From Heterodera schachtii (Eukaryota; Nematoda; Chromadorea; Rhabditida; Heteroderidae), in assembly GCA_023374025.1 (NCBI GenBank), contig SIJG01000026.1:410018-474017 (forward strand): a stretch of 64,000 nucleotides of DNA, given 5' to 3'. The notes beneath the pieces were generated by a model that was given only the letters and a program-made list of their open reading frames with translations, was not told the DNA's origin and did not search any database. The translations under genes were made by a program, and so were the position numbers. Shown piece after piece: positions 21,021 through 33,727 of this stretch (position 1 is its first letter; every line of letters begins with the position of its first letter).

Positions 21021-24000
21021 ACCCAAATTTTATTTTAGAACCTTAGCGTCTGAGTAATCAGGTACAATTAAATCCTAATTTATGATTAAATTGTGCATAA
21101 AGGTCAATAAATAATTTACATATTGGAGGCCCGAATATTTTCTTTGTACACCACAAACCTTTATGGTCCACGGGCTAAAAACAGGAAGATAATCCTTGGC
21201 AAATTAGCCTATCAGTGTTTACGAACCTTTTCTGTTGCTACTGGCTACCTTTAATTGTATAGGATTCGCTATTAGATTATGCGCTCGCGATTCAAATTGC
21301 CCTCTAAAGTCTTGGAGTAAAAACTCGCAATATTTAACCCCTAAAAATCATATAGATTGGTTTTTCAAGCCTTACGCAACAATTTCGAAATATTATGCTG
21401 GCTTTTGTGGCAATTTGACACTATAAAAGTGATTTTGTTTATTTTAGAACCTTAGCGTCTGAGTAATCAGGTAAAATTAAATCCTATATTATGATTAAAT
21501 TTGTGAATAAAGGTCAATAAATAATTTACATATTGGAGGCCCGAATATTTTCTTTGTACACCACAACCCTTTATGGTCCACGGGCTAAAAACAGGAAGAT
21601 AATCCTTGGCAAAATTAGCCTATCAGTGTTTACGAACCTTTTCTGTTGCTACTGGCTACCTTTAATTGTATAGGATTCGCCATTAGATTATGCGCTCGCG
21701 ATTCAAATTGCCCTCTAAAGTCTTGGAGTAAAAACTCGCAATATTTAACCCCTAAAAATCATATAGATTGGTTTTTCAAGCCTTACGCAACAATTTCGAA
21801 ATATTATGCTGGCTTTTGTGGCAATTCGACATTATAAAAGTGATTTTGTTTATTTTAGAACCTTAGCGTCTGAGTAATCAGGTAAAATTAAATCCTATAT
21901 TATGATTAAATTTGTGAATAAAGGTCAATAAATAATTTACATATTGGAGGCCCGAATATTTTCTTTGTACACCACAACCCTTTATGGTCCACGGGCTAAA
22001 AACAGGAAGATAATCCTTGGCAAAATTAGCCTATCAGTGTTTACGAACCTTTTCTGTTGCTACTGGCTACCTTTAATTGTATAGGATTCGCCATTAGATT
22101 ATGCGCTCGCGATTCAAATTGCCCTCTAAAGTCTTGGAGTAAAAACTCGCAATATTTAACCCCTAAAAATCATATAGATTGGTTTTTCAAGCCTTACGCA
22201 ACAATTTCGAAATATTATGCTGGCTTTTGTGGCAATTCGACACTATAAAAGTGATTTTGTTTATTTTAGAACCTTAGCGTCTGAGTAATCAGGTAAAATT
22301 AAATCCTAAATTATGATTAAATTTGTGAATAAAGGTCAATAAATAATTTACATATTGGAGGCCCGAATATTTTCTTTGTACACCACAACCCTTTATGGTC
22401 CACGGGCTAAAAACAGGAAGATAATCCTTGGCAAAATTAGCCTATCAGTGTTTACGAACCTTTTCTGTTGCTACTGGCTACCTTTAATTGTATAGGATTC
22501 GCCATTAGATTATGCGCTCGCGATTCAAATTGCCCTCTAAAGTCTTGGAGTAAAAACTCGCAATATTTAACCCCTAAAAATCATATAGATTGGTTTTTCA
22601 AGCCTTACGCAACAATTTCGAAATATTATGCTGGCTTTTGTGGCAATTCGACACTATAAAAGTGATTTTGTTTATTTTAGAACCTTAGCGTCTGAGTAAT
22701 CAGGTAAAATTAAATCCTATATTATGATTAAATTTGTGAATAAAGGTCAATAAATAATTTACATATTGGAGGCCCGAATATTTTCTTTGTACACCACAAC
22801 CCTTTATGGTCCACGGGCGAAAAACAGGAAGATAATCCTTGGCAAAATTAGCCTATCAATGTTTACGAACCTTTTCTGTTGCTACTGGCTACCTTTAATT
22901 GTATAGGATTCGCCATTAGATTATGCGCTCGCGATTCAAATTGCCCTCTAAAGTCTTGGAGTAAAAACTTGCAATATTTAACCCCTAAAAATCATATAGA
23001 TTGGTTTTTCAAGCCTTACGCAACAATTTCGAAATATTTTGCTGGCTTTTGTGGCAATTCGACACTATAAAAGTGATTTTGTTTATTTTAGAACCTTAGC
23101 GTCTGAGTAATCAGGTAAAGTTAAATCCTAAATTATGATTAAATTTGTGAATAAAGGTCAATAAATAATTTACATATTGGAGGCCCGAATATCTTCTTTG
23201 TACACCACAACCCTTTATGGTCCACGGGCGAAAAACAGGACGATAATCCTTGGCAAAATTAGCCTATCAGTATTTACGAACCTTTTCTGCTGCTAATGGC
23301 TACCTTTAATTGGATAGGATTCGCTATTAGATTATGAGCTCGATATTCAAATCGCCCTCTAAAGTCTTGGAGTAAAAACTCGCAATATTTTAACCACTAA
23401 AGAATCAAATAGATTTGTTTTTCTAGCCTTACGCAACCATTTCGAAATATTTCGCCGGCATTTGTGGCAATTCGAGACTATAAAAGTGATTTAGTTGGTT
23501 TTAGAACCTTAGCGTCCGAGTAATGAGGTACAATTAAATCCTAATTTATGATTAAAATTGTGCATAAAGGTCAATAAATAATTTCCATGTGGGAGACCGA
23601 AATTTTTTGATTGTACACCGTAACCCTTTTAAGTCCAATGGCCCAAAATAGGACGATAATCCTTGGCAAAATTAGCCTATCAGTATTTACGAACCTTTTC
23701 TGCTGCTAATGGCTACCTTTAATTGTATAGGATTCGCCATTAGATTATGCGCTCGCGATTCAAATTGCCCTCTAAAGTCTTGGAGTAAAAACTCGCAATA
23801 TTTAACCCCTAAAAATCATATAGATTGGTTTTTCAAACCTTACGCAACAATTTCGAAATATTATGCTGGCTTTTGTGGCAATTCGACACTATAAAAGTGA
23901 TTTTGTTTATTTTAGAACCTTAGCGTCTGAGTAATCAGGTAAAATTAAATCCTAAATTATGATTAAATTTGTGAATAAAGGTCAATAAATAATTTACATA

Positions 24001-26725
24001 TTGGAGGCCCGAATATTTTCTTTGTACACCACAACCCTTTATGGTCCACGGGCTAAAAACAGGAAGATAATCCTTGGCAAAATTAGCCTATCAGTATTTA
24101 CGAACCTTTTCTGTTGCTACTGGCTACCTTTAATTGTATAGGATTCGCCATTAGATTATGCGCTCGCGATTCAAATTGCCCTCTAAAGTCTTGGAGTAAA
24201 AACTCGCAATATTTAACCCCTAAAAATCATATAGATTGGTTTTTCAAGCCTTACGCAACAATTTCGAAATATTATGCTGGCTTTTGTGGCAATTCGACAC
24301 TATAAAAGTGATTTTGTTTATTTTAGAACCTTAGCGTCTGAGTAATCAGGTAAAATTAAATCCTATATTATGATTAAATTTGTGAATAAAGGTCAATAAA
24401 TAATTTACATATTGGAGGCCCGAATATTTTCTTTGTACACCACAACCCTTTATGGTCCACGGGCTAAAAACAGGAAGATAATCCTTGGCAAAATTAGCCT
24501 ATCAGTGTTTACGAACCTTTTCTGTTGCTACTGGCTACCTTTAATTGTATAGGATTCGCCATTAGATTATGCGCTCGCGATTCAAATTGCCCTCTAAAGT
24601 CTTGGAGTAAAAACTCGCAATATTTAACCCCTAAAAATCATATAGATTGGTTTTTCAAGCCTTACGCAACAATTTCGAAATATTATGCTGGCTTTTGTGG
24701 CAATTTGACACTATAAAAGTGATTTTGTTTATTTTAGAACCTTAGCGTCTGAGTAATCAGGTAAAATTAAATCCTAAATTATGATTAAATTTGTGAATAA
24801 AGGTCAATAAATAATTTACATATTGGAGACCCGAATATCTTCTTTGTACACCACAACCCTTTATGGTCCACGGGCGAAAAACAGGAAGATAATCCTTGGC
24901 AAAATTAGCCTATCAATGTTTACGAACCTTTTCTGTTGCTACTGGCTACCTTTAATTGTATAGGATTCGCTATTAGATTATGCGCTCGCGATTCAAATTG
25001 CCCTCTAAAGTCTTGGAGTAAAAACTCGCAATATTTAACCCCTAAAAATCATATAGATTGGTTTTTCAAGCCTTACGCAACAATTTCGAAATATTATGCT
25101 GGCTTTTGTGGCAATTCGACATTATAAAAGTGATTTTGTTTATTTTAGAACCTTAGCGTCTGAGTAATCAGGTAAAATTAAATCCTATATTATGATTAAA
25201 TTTGTGAATAAAGGTCAATAAATAATTTACATATTGGAGGCCCGAATATTTTCTTTGTACACCACAACCCTTTATGGTCCACGGGCTAAAAACAGGAAGA
25301 TAATCCTTGGCAAAATTAGCCTATCAGTATTTACGAACCTTTTCTGTTGCTACTGGCTACCTTTAATTGTATAGGATTCGCCATTAGATTATGCGCTCGC
25401 GATTCAAATTGCCCTCTAAAGTCTTGGAGTAAAAACTCGCAATATTTAACCCCTAAAAATCATATAGATTGGTTTTTCAAGCCTTACGCAACAATTTCGA
25501 AATATTATGCTGGCTTTTGTGGCAATTCGACACTATAAAAGTGATTTTGTTTATTTTAGAACCTTAGCGTCTGAGTAATCAGGTAAAATTAAATCCTATA
25601 TTATGATTAAATTTGTGAATAAAGGTCAATAAATAATTTACATATTGGAGGCCCGAATATTTTCTTTGTACACCACAACCCTTTATGGTCCACGGGCTAA
25701 AAACAGGAAGATAATCCTTGGCAAAATTAGCCTATCAGTATTTACGAACCTTTTCTGTTGCTACTGGCTACCTTTAATTGTATAGGATTCGCCATTAGAT
25801 TATGCGCTCGCGATTCAAATTGCCCTCTAAAGTCTTGGAGTAAAAACTCGCAATATTTAACCCCTAAAAATCATATAGATTGGTTTTTCAAGCCTTACGC
25901 AACAATTTCGAAATATTATGCTGGCTTTTGTGGCAATTCGACATTATAAAAGTGATTTTGTTTATTTTAGAACCTTAGCGTCTGAGTAATCAGGTAAAAT
26001 TAAATCCTATATTATGATTAAATTTGTGAATAAAGGTCAATAAATAATTTACATATTGGAGGCCCGAATATTTTCTTTGTACATCACAACCCTTTATGGT
26101 CCACGGGCTAAAAACAGGAAGATAATCCTTGGCAAAATTAGCCTATCAGTGTTTACGAACCTTTTCTGTTGCTACTGGCTACCTTTAATTGTATAGGATT
26201 CGCTATTAGATTATGCGCTCGCGATTCAAATTGCCCTCTAAAGTCTTGGAGTAAAAACTCGCAATATTTAACCCCTAAAAATCATATAGATTGGTTTTTC
26301 AAACCTTACGCAACAATTTCGAAATATTATGCAGGCTTTTGTGGCAATTCGACATTATAAAAGTGATTTTGTTTATTTTAGAACCCTAGCGTCTGAGTAA
26401 TCAGGTAAAATTAAATCCTATATTATGATTAAATTTGTGAATAAAGGTCAATAAATAATTTACATATTGGAGGCCCGAATATTTTCTTTGTACACCACAA
26501 CCCTTTATGGTCCACGGGCTAAAAACAGGAAGATAATCCTTGGCAAAATTAGCCTATCAGTAATTACAAACCTTTTCTGTTGCTACTGGCTACCTTTAAT
26601 TGTATAGGATTCGCCATTAGATTATGCGCTCGCGATTCAAATTGCCCTCTAAAGTCTTGGAGTAAAAACTCGCAATATTTAACCCCTAAAAATCATATAG
26701 ATTGGTTTTTCAAGCCTTACGCAAC
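21021..26725. repeat. 411-bp satellite array, block 2 (about 14 monomers)
   Basis: Same monomer as block 1. A strongly degenerate stretch of about one monomer at 23240-23700 resembles the degenerate unit of block 1 (shared gagctcgatattcaaat), so diverged monomer types coexist with homogenised ones. The array ends in mid-monomer at ccttacgcaac. Confidence 0.95.
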
Positions 26726-27365
26726 TTCCATAACATTCGCGGGTTAAATATCGGGTTAATTCCGAAATTCTTTTCAGGTTAAGGAATTTTTCTTGAAATT
26801 TTGCACCGCTAAAATTAAAATTAACAATAGAAGTAGACAAAAATTAACCAAAAGTGTATAAAAAATAGTATATCGACAGGATCCGAATCTGACCCCCACC
26901 CACCCATCCCCTAAGAATCCGATTCTGAGGCCTTATCGAAAGAGTTATGAATTTTCAAACATTCGCAAAATTTCAGAGCCTAAATCGAAATTTTTTTTTA
27001 AATCCCAAATACTAAGTTAAAATTTAATTTTACCATTAGTTACATAGATAAGTATAACTACCTAATATCAAATAGGCAGAAAATTTGAATTCTTTTAAGT
27101 GGAACATTTTTTTGGGGGGGGGGGGGGGTCAGAAGGGGGCTTTTGCAGAGAGGGTCTAATTCAATAAATACGGTAAACCGTTAAAAACCGGTCAAAATTG
27201 CCGGGCCTCATTTAATTCGATACACTTAAAAAAGAAGAGCATTTAATTAGCGAGATTATTATTCGAGCGGCTGACTGAATAAGTATGTAAGTTAAGAAGG
27301 TACTCTCTCCCCCGCCCTTTTTTAAATAAATTTTAAAAGAAAAAAACAAATTATCGGCACGGTGC
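26726..27365. other. Unique AT-rich spacer after the satellite
   Basis: No gene recognised. It contains a run of 14 G at about 27115 and a C-rich stretch (gacccccacccacccatcccc, about 26890). Confidence 0.5.
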
Positions 27366-27368
27366 TAA

Positions 27369-28109
27369 CAAAGGAAGGCCCCCAGGTGTCCGTGGGATTT
27401 CCGAATGAAATTTGGTGGGTAGATAGAGCACCCATGTGTTGAAAAGCATTCGAATGATGCCAAGTTTTAAGAATTGGTTGACTTTATGGCCACATCAATT
27501 TAAAATTGTACGAGTTGCCTTTGTACGAGTTGCCATTGACGCCGAGTTATGACGTGCCAGTTTTTCCTATTTTATGGTTAAAGAAAATACATAATTATTT
27601 CGCTACGTTACAAGCATCTAATGGTGTAGAGATAAAATTTTATTCCATAAAATTTCTTTTTTGATATGTATTTGACTTTGTATAAAAAAGCAAAAACAAA
27701 AATAAAAAAATGGATTTGCATGCAAGGGATTCGAACCTGGGGTATGTAAAGCGCTGACCAGCGAACTACCGCTAAACAATTGGACACTGCATGGAGGTAC
27801 AAATTAATTATTTAAATTGTTTATTCATTAAAGACTATGGCACTTTATAACTCGGCACTCGTGTTCATTTAGCAGAAAATAAAATCACTTTTCTTAGGAA
27901 CCCATGGGTGCTCTGCCCGGGATTAGGTCGTTAGTCGCGGGGATTCGTTCAGCAAGCACAGAATTAAAGAAATGCTGACATTTAAATTTATTTTTAAGAT
28001 GCCACTAACTTAGAACTATCATTAGACAATTATTTGAAGGTTTAATGTGCTCTATCCACCCACCAAATTTCATTCAGAAATCCCACGGACACCTGGGGAC
28101 CTTCCTTTG
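27369..28109. mobile_element. PIF/Harbinger-like MITE, 741 bp
   Basis: Long terminal inverted repeats beginning CAAAGGAAGGCCCCCAGGTG at the left, with the reverse complement (cacctgggg.ccttcctttg) at the right. Flanked by TAA at 27366-27368 and 28110-28112, the 3-bp target type of PIF/Harbinger elements. Inside are cactcgg/gccgagt inner repeats, two tacgagttgcc words (about 27508-27535) and a tRNA-like piece (27717-27800). No transposase is present. Confidence 0.75.
27717..27800 (-). repeat. tRNA-like sequence inside the MITE
   Basis: Minus strand: gtttagcggtagttc (A-box-like) and ccaggttcgaatcccttg (good B box and T arm). The anticodon stem has only a tiny loop (gctg-gtc-agc), so not a working tRNA. 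Confidence 0.5.
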
Positions 28110-28649
28110 TAAGTCACTTCACAAAAAGTGCAAAAATCAAATTTTTCCTGTGATTTTTTATCAATTTTTAAAATTATAAACGTGTTAAAATTTAAATAAA
28201 TTGATACTTAAATAGAATCTTCTAAAAGTTTTTTGGATTTCGAATAAAAACATTAACATTTACCTAGCGTTAAATAAAATCATTAGCCAGATTACTTTAA
28301 ATTTTTTTAATGTTTTAATTTTCAATGACGCATAAATTTTAAAGCCTATGCATAGACCAATGCCTAAGAAATTTAGCTTGAGTTGAAGCGGAAAAACGAA
28401 GTTGAATGAAATGTTTCTTTATTTTCAAAATTGATTTAATTGAATAAAATTACATCGAATAGACTTTAAATTTTGTTTTTCCACCGCTTCGTCCTCCCAT
28501 TCATTTCATTGTTTTGCTTTGCATCGGATCATTCGTTCTTTGCTTCTTCGGTTGGTTTCTGCTTTTTCACCCTTTTTTCGTACATTGTCTCCAATTCTTT
28601 GTAAAATTTTTGTCGCAATAAGCCTTTAATGGGTTTTATTTGCATATCA

Positions 28650-29225
28650 TTAAGAGCATTCATTGGTCTCGAACTCTTGGCCCATCAAAGACTTTTTTTG
28701 ACTTAGCTTAGTGGCCAGCAGCGCTGTCCGTGGAGTTTCGGAACCAAATTTTGTGGGTATATAGAGCAATTACCTCTACACCATTGGACACTGGAAACTA
28801 ATATAAACTATTGTTTCTTTTCTTTAATTATAAAAAACTAAAAACATTGGCACGTCTTAACTTGGCACTCGGGCTCATTTCGCAGAAATTGAAACAACTT
28901 TTCTTAAGAACTCATGCTTAATTTTGTTTTTCCAAAATTTTTACTTAAGTATAAAAAGTTATTGTCATTAATTATTTTTTGTCCATATGTTTTTTGAAAC
29001 TCCATGAAATTTTCTGAGATTTTAAAGGTAAATAGACAATTCTTAGAGCAATCGAATACATAAATTAATTTTGGCTAAATTGCTTTTAAAGACTTTAAAA
29101 TTTTAAATGTTAATAATTATATATGCATGATTATTGCAAAAAACATAGCCATCTTCAATACTTTATAACTTTTTTTATACTTAAGTAAAAAAGTTTCATT
29201 CGGCAACCCCACGGACAAATGGCCT
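28650..29225. repeat. Degenerate relative of the 27369 MITE with a tRNA-like piece
   Basis: gctgtccgtggagtttcggaac at about 28722 and ccccacggacaaatggcc at about 29208 face each other and match the inner TIR of the preceding MITE. A tRNA-like B box (ggtctcgaactc on plus) lies at 28665. Confidence 0.5.
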
Positions 29226-29293
29226 ATTTCATTTGTTAGCCCCGCTCATTGGTATTTTTTGTATGGAGAAGCAAATTCACCACAAAATGTTAC

Positions 29294-29434
29294 CGAGCGA
29301 ATCGGGTGAGACTCGTAAACACTTAAAGATAATACCTTCAAGTCTAGCAGCACTTGGCTGCTTTCCTTTTGTCGGATCATTTCGATCAAAAGCCATTTTT
29401 AAAATATTTTCTTCGAATGCCAATTTCGAATTTT
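29294..29434 (-). CDS. Internal exon of an unidentified gene
   Basis: Acceptor ttcttatttag just above 29434, donor gtaaca at 29293, 47 codons open: FEENILKMAFDRNDPTKGKQ then PSAARLEGIIFKCLRVSPDS. The composition is protein-like and the splice signals are good. It may be a downstream exon of the minus-strand gene at 30068-30737. Family unknown. Confidence 0.4.
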
Positions 29435-29829
29435 CTAAATAAGAAAATTTAAAAGAATAAAAAAAAAATGAAAAAATGGCATAATATTAGCCAATTCTAA
29501 TGGACAAATGACAAAGGTTCCGCCCCACATGTACTTATTTCATTTAAAAAAAGCTTAAAAATGGCTGTCTTTTGGAATAAATCTGCAAATAGCGACATCC
29601 AAAAAATGCTTAAAATGATTCAATTACTGAGAATTGCAGAAAAAATGGCACTTTTGTTTTTGTGCCTGTTTTTTGGTTTTTTGGGCCTAAAGCCTGTCTG
29701 CATATGCTCTGTTCATAAGAAATTTTAAGGCCAATGGGTTTTTCACCATTTCTTCCCATGGGCCGATTTAAAAATTACAATACTTTTTTACGACTCTAAA
29801 ATAAACGAATGATCTCTCAAGTGTACAGA

Positions 29830-30060
29830 AGCCGTAGGTAGTGCATTGATTTTTTGTCAACAAATGAATTAATTAGCATGATGATTTTTTCAAATTTATG
29901 GGAACTAGGTGAAATGTCCTTATAATTTCTTAATTGACCATACATTTTTAAATTAGCAAATTTAATAGAAGCCCCATTAATTGCAATAAATTCCCAATAA
30001 ATGATTTTGCTAATGTTTTTGGTTTTATAAGTTTCAAAATGTCTTCAACCTTTTCTTTGT
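29830..30060 (-). pseudogene. Possible decayed exon between 29294 and 30068
   Basis: Two overlapping minus frames look protein-like: DKEKVEDILKLIKPKTLAKS in one, then YWEFIAINGASIKFANLKMY and DISPSSHKFEKIIMLINS in another, ending at a TGA. A single frame change would link them. This suggests a broken exon; evidence is weak. Confidence 0.3.
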
Positions 30061-30067
30061 CATTTAC

Positions 30068-30737
30068 CTGCCGCTGATTTTGCGCCATAATTCAGCAATT
30101 CGTTTTCATTTGTTAATTGTAGCTTAAATGGCTCATTAGGCAATGCTTTCCCTTCTGCATTTTCATATTCAGTAGTGTAACATTTTGAAATGGTGCCCAA
30201 TAAATGCACAACATTAATTAAATTTTGACTCACTGGCCTAAAATCCCAAAAATGCAATTTTTAATCCAACCAATTGTCAATTAATTTATCTTTTATTTTA
30301 ACAGGCTGGGGCATGAAAAGCAAAAATCTTCAAAAATTCGGATAAATGTTTAGCTGCTTAAATTATTTTGAAAAATCAGGACGAGTGACTAAAGAGTGTT
30401 AATTACAGTTTTTCGGGTTTCCCTTCTACCTCCTGCTTTTGTGAACATAATTATATTACCGTTGCCCTACAAGAGTCTCGAACATCGGCTTCACAGACTT
30501 AATCCCATAGCGCACCATGAACAAATATTCGTACAAAATGTCAATGTATCGGCGATGTTTGGTGCAGCTGTTGTCAATTTTGTTTTTGGCATTGGCACAA
30601 CGCCAATTTGTTTTCATCGCATACAGTAAGCCGAGGTGAGTTTCGTACTTTTTAATTTTATTTGATGGCACAGCAGCAAAATGTGCGGAAAAATCGGCAC
30701 TTCCGTTCACAAATTTAAGAAATAAGTCTCCTTCAAT
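30068..30737 (-). CDS. Copy 2 of an unknown tandem gene family
   Basis: Two exons in matching phase: 30460-30737 (FVNGSADFSAHFAAVP, ETHLGLLYAMKTNWRCANAK, YIDILYEYL) with donor CG|gtaata, and 30068-30237 (PVSQNLINVVHLLGTISKCY, FKLQLTNENELLNYGAKSA) with donor gtaaat. Residue by residue it matches the larger exon at 31090-31821 (THLGMLYHMRLNWHCAVANN, SVDILYEYL, FKLENEEHLDYNGGKSAK). The two copies are therefore tandem duplicates on the same strand, about 1 kb apart. No known domain recognised. It may be intact or in early decay; 5' and 3' ends are unresolved. Confidence 0.5.
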
Positions 30738-31089
30738 CTGCACGTGTTGAGTTTATGGTTTCTGCCCGAATCACGGTCTTTTTCTCGTCCCGAATCCCGA
30801 CCCAAAAAACTTTGGCCTTTTTTCGGTTCTAAACTCTGACCGATTTCACATCTTAAAAAAGCATTCAATCTGGTTTGGCTACTTCTGTAATTCTTTATTT
30901 TTCCAAGCGTGACCGGAAAATTAGTCAGTGGATTTAAAAAGAGATACGGTAGTTTTATATTTTGAAAACTAACCCCGAATTGGTATGGAATTAATATTAC
31001 TGACACATTTTTTCCGGAAGCCTTTCCGAGTAATTTTGTCAAATGGCAGCCCTAACCCGAGGCATATTTGTTTTTTTCGAAAAACTTAC

Positions 31090-32020
31090 AGCATCGCTCA
31101 TGTCATATATTGGCACGCGCAAAGTGGCATCATAAATAGGTACGGTGCACATGGCGATCGGTAACGGAAACGCCGATGATGGAAATGTCGACGATGAAAA
31201 TGCCGATGATGAGCTTCCATTTGCCAATTTGGCATTCTCTATTATTATCTTCCTGAACATTTTTACCATTTTTTGCCCAAATTCTATTCCATTTGCTTTT
31301 CCATCTGTTTTTAGCCTTTTGTTTTTTTGTTTGGCACTTTTTCCGCCGTTATAATCCAAATGCTCCTCATTTTCCAATTTGAACTGGCTGAACTTGACCA
31401 TTTCTTTCATTATTTCGTAATCATTTGTCATTGTTTGATCGCAAAAATAAAAATTCGAAATTGTGGCCAAACACTCCACGACATCAACAAATGTCAGCTG
31501 AATTGAAGTGGATTTGGCCTTGAAAATGGGCCTCGTCACTTCCGCATTTCCTCCGTTGTGAACCCCCGACAAATATTCGTACAAAATGTCCACACTTTTG
31601 CGAAAGTATTCGCATTTTCTCTTGTACAGCATTCTGTGCATCGAATTATTCGCTACGGCACAGTGCCAATTCAGTCTCATGTGGTACAGCATGCCAAGGT
31701 GTGTGCCATAAACTCGGGCCAAAAGCCCTTTGCTTTCATTGTTGGCCACACCTTTGGCGGCGCAAAACTGCGCAAAATTGGAGGGCCCTTTCACAAAAGC
31801 GACAAGCGCGTCGTTGTCAATCTGCACAAAATTTGGAAATATAAACACTAAAAAACTCCGAAATGTTCATGGGTTTAATTACTGACCAAGGCCAAAATTC
31901 ATCAGTGGTTACTCGTTTTGGACTTTTCAATTTGTTGAGTTTAAAAGGGATTGTGGCCAAGTACAGCCCCAGAAATGTGAAAGAAATTGGCTCACACTCA
32001 GCCCAATTCTCATTTGTTTT
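31090..32020 (-). CDS. Copy 1 of the unknown tandem gene family
   Basis: The large exon 31090-31821 (244 codons) runs from acceptor ttttgtgcag to a strong gtaagt donor. A 61-bp intron (31822-31882) precedes it, with donor gtaatt. The upstream exon (31883 to about 32020) reads WAECEPISFTFLGLYLATIP and KSPKRVTTDEFWPWS in the same phase. The protein is soluble-looking: an alpha-rich N-terminal half with THLGMLYHMRLNWHC and SVDILYEYLSG, a basic middle (KQKNKRLKTDGKANG) and a Ser/Pro-rich tail. The function is unknown to me. Its paralogue is at 30068-30737. Confidence 0.6.
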
Positions 32021-33413
32021 TTTTAATTTGGCCCCTTAATATCATAGCCCGGAAGGGATCGAAATCGCGCGCCTGTATTTTTCCGGGTCTCGACCCAGGC
32101 TTTTTTGAAAAAATGGCCAGGATCGAGATTCCAACAAAATCGGGCTTGTATCTAGATTAAAATCCCGATTTTTTTAAATTCCGGGCTCTTTGTACTGTCA
32201 CAGATTTTCGGTTGAATTCTGTTGTGTGCGCATTTAATTAGCTTAAAGTTCGGGGCTTAAAAAATGAGGCATTTTCAAATTAATCTCAGATAAAAAATCA
32301 GCAGAACACCAACAAACCTCAGCTGATGATGGTTGGGAAAAGAAGGCAAATGAAAAGCGAAAGAGTGGACAGAAAGCAAAAAATAATATTAAAAATAAAC
32401 AATTCATTCAGCGAGAAAATAATTTTTAATAATAAATTAAATAAATGCTTTACGAATTTGCAATAAATGTTAAATAAAAGATACTTTATTCAATTGATTT
32501 TCTAGAATTTTCTCGAATGTGAAAATCTTTTCCATTATTAAGATAATAATAATAATAATAATAATATTGATCGCAAAGGGATATTGGATTTGCAAATAAT
32601 TATATTTTGCAAAGAATACAATTTTATGTATTAGGATGGGCATTTTTAGTGGCAAAAAAAACCAAAACACAAAAATAATTAGATAATTAAAAAATGGCTG
32701 AATAAAAAATAAAACAATTTTTCTCTTGCACTGAAAAGTGATTTGAGTAGAAAATCGAAAATTTTACCTGCAGCAGCTCAGGTTTGAACATTTGCGATTT
32801 TATCAATGAATATTCACATTAATTATGCATATAATGGAAATGGACGAATTTGCGAGCAAGCAAATGTCAAATACAACAAACAATTAAACAATATTCAATC
32901 ACAGATTACAGCCAAGCAATTAATTAATCCATTTGTTTGCTGCAGATCACTCGGCCCGGCAGAAGCAGCATCGAGAAGACTGAAAGAATAAATTCTATTG
33001 CACTTTAAAAAGGATTTATTGCACTTTAGGTCCATTTAATTTTTATGAGTCCAACCAAATCGACATAAATTTTTTTTTTAAATACCACTAAGAATTGGAA
33101 AATTTTCTTAAAAATTCTTCCCCCAAATTTTTTTTTTCTGGACAAATTTTGATTAAAAATGTTCATTATTTGCTATTAAAATAGTTCAAAAGAAATGGTG
33201 CTCATTTGCAATTGCAACCAGTGTGAAACATAAAACTGAAAAATTTAGAATTTAAAAAATAAATTTTTGTTTAATTACATTTCTTTTTTGTGAGATCAAC
33301 TGGATCAGATCACTCCTTCATGGTGACCGGGACACCACAAAATACAGTGAAAATCGGGAAATTTTTCGAAAAAATTTCTAGGGGGTTGGGAAAATTTCCA
33401 TAGATTTACTAAC
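32021..33413. other. Intergenic, no gene recognised
   Basis: AT-rich. It includes a repeat at 32060-32190 with inverted gtctcgaccc/cgatcc words, an (ATT)n microsatellite at about 32540-32570 and poly-A/T runs. Confidence 0.5.
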
Positions 33414-33589
33414 CGAATTTGCTTTTGAATGGTAGGGCTACGACTTGTAAATAAAAGTTGTACTTGGTATTGAAACAAGGGTAAAAAAATATAAATGAAT
33501 GGTGACATGGAGAGCAAAATCACGATCCATAAGCCCTGTCGAAGATTTTGAAAATCGTGATCATTTATTTTATCTTTGAACGTGCTCAT
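33414..33589 (-). CDS. Possible exon of a 7TM chemoreceptor-like protein
   Basis: ATG at 33587-33589 and donor TTCG|gttagt at 33413. It reads MSTFKDKINDHDFQNLRQGL, then a long hydrophobic helix (LWIVILLSMSPFIYIFLPLF), then a polar loop (SRSPTIQKQIR). One membrane helix flanked by basic loops fits a serpentine receptor fragment, but a single exon cannot prove it. Confidence 0.3.
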
Positions 33590-33727
33590 ACATATCACTT
33601 CATTTTCGGCTCCAATTTTAATTTACTCTTGTTTTTTAAAAATTTCTCTGTACTGTGGAAATCAATCTCTTCGAATTTACATTTTTTCTGATACTGACGA
33701 AATCAATCATTGTCGAATTCACTCGTT

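Noticed and set aside
15616..26360. A 63-residue open frame repeated in every satellite monomer
   Set aside because: It has no ATG (opens at CTG), its conservation is explained by homogenisation of the satellite, and no domain is visible.
15084..26725. A CRISPR array or ribozyme-bearing tandem repeat
   Set aside because: Monomers are 411 bp without spacers, and I found no hammerhead core (no ctgatga...gaaa arrangement) in the monomer.
15084..26725. A 5S rRNA or spliced-leader RNA gene cluster
   Set aside because: The monomer contains neither a 5S-like block nor a spliced-leader-like sequence that I recognise.
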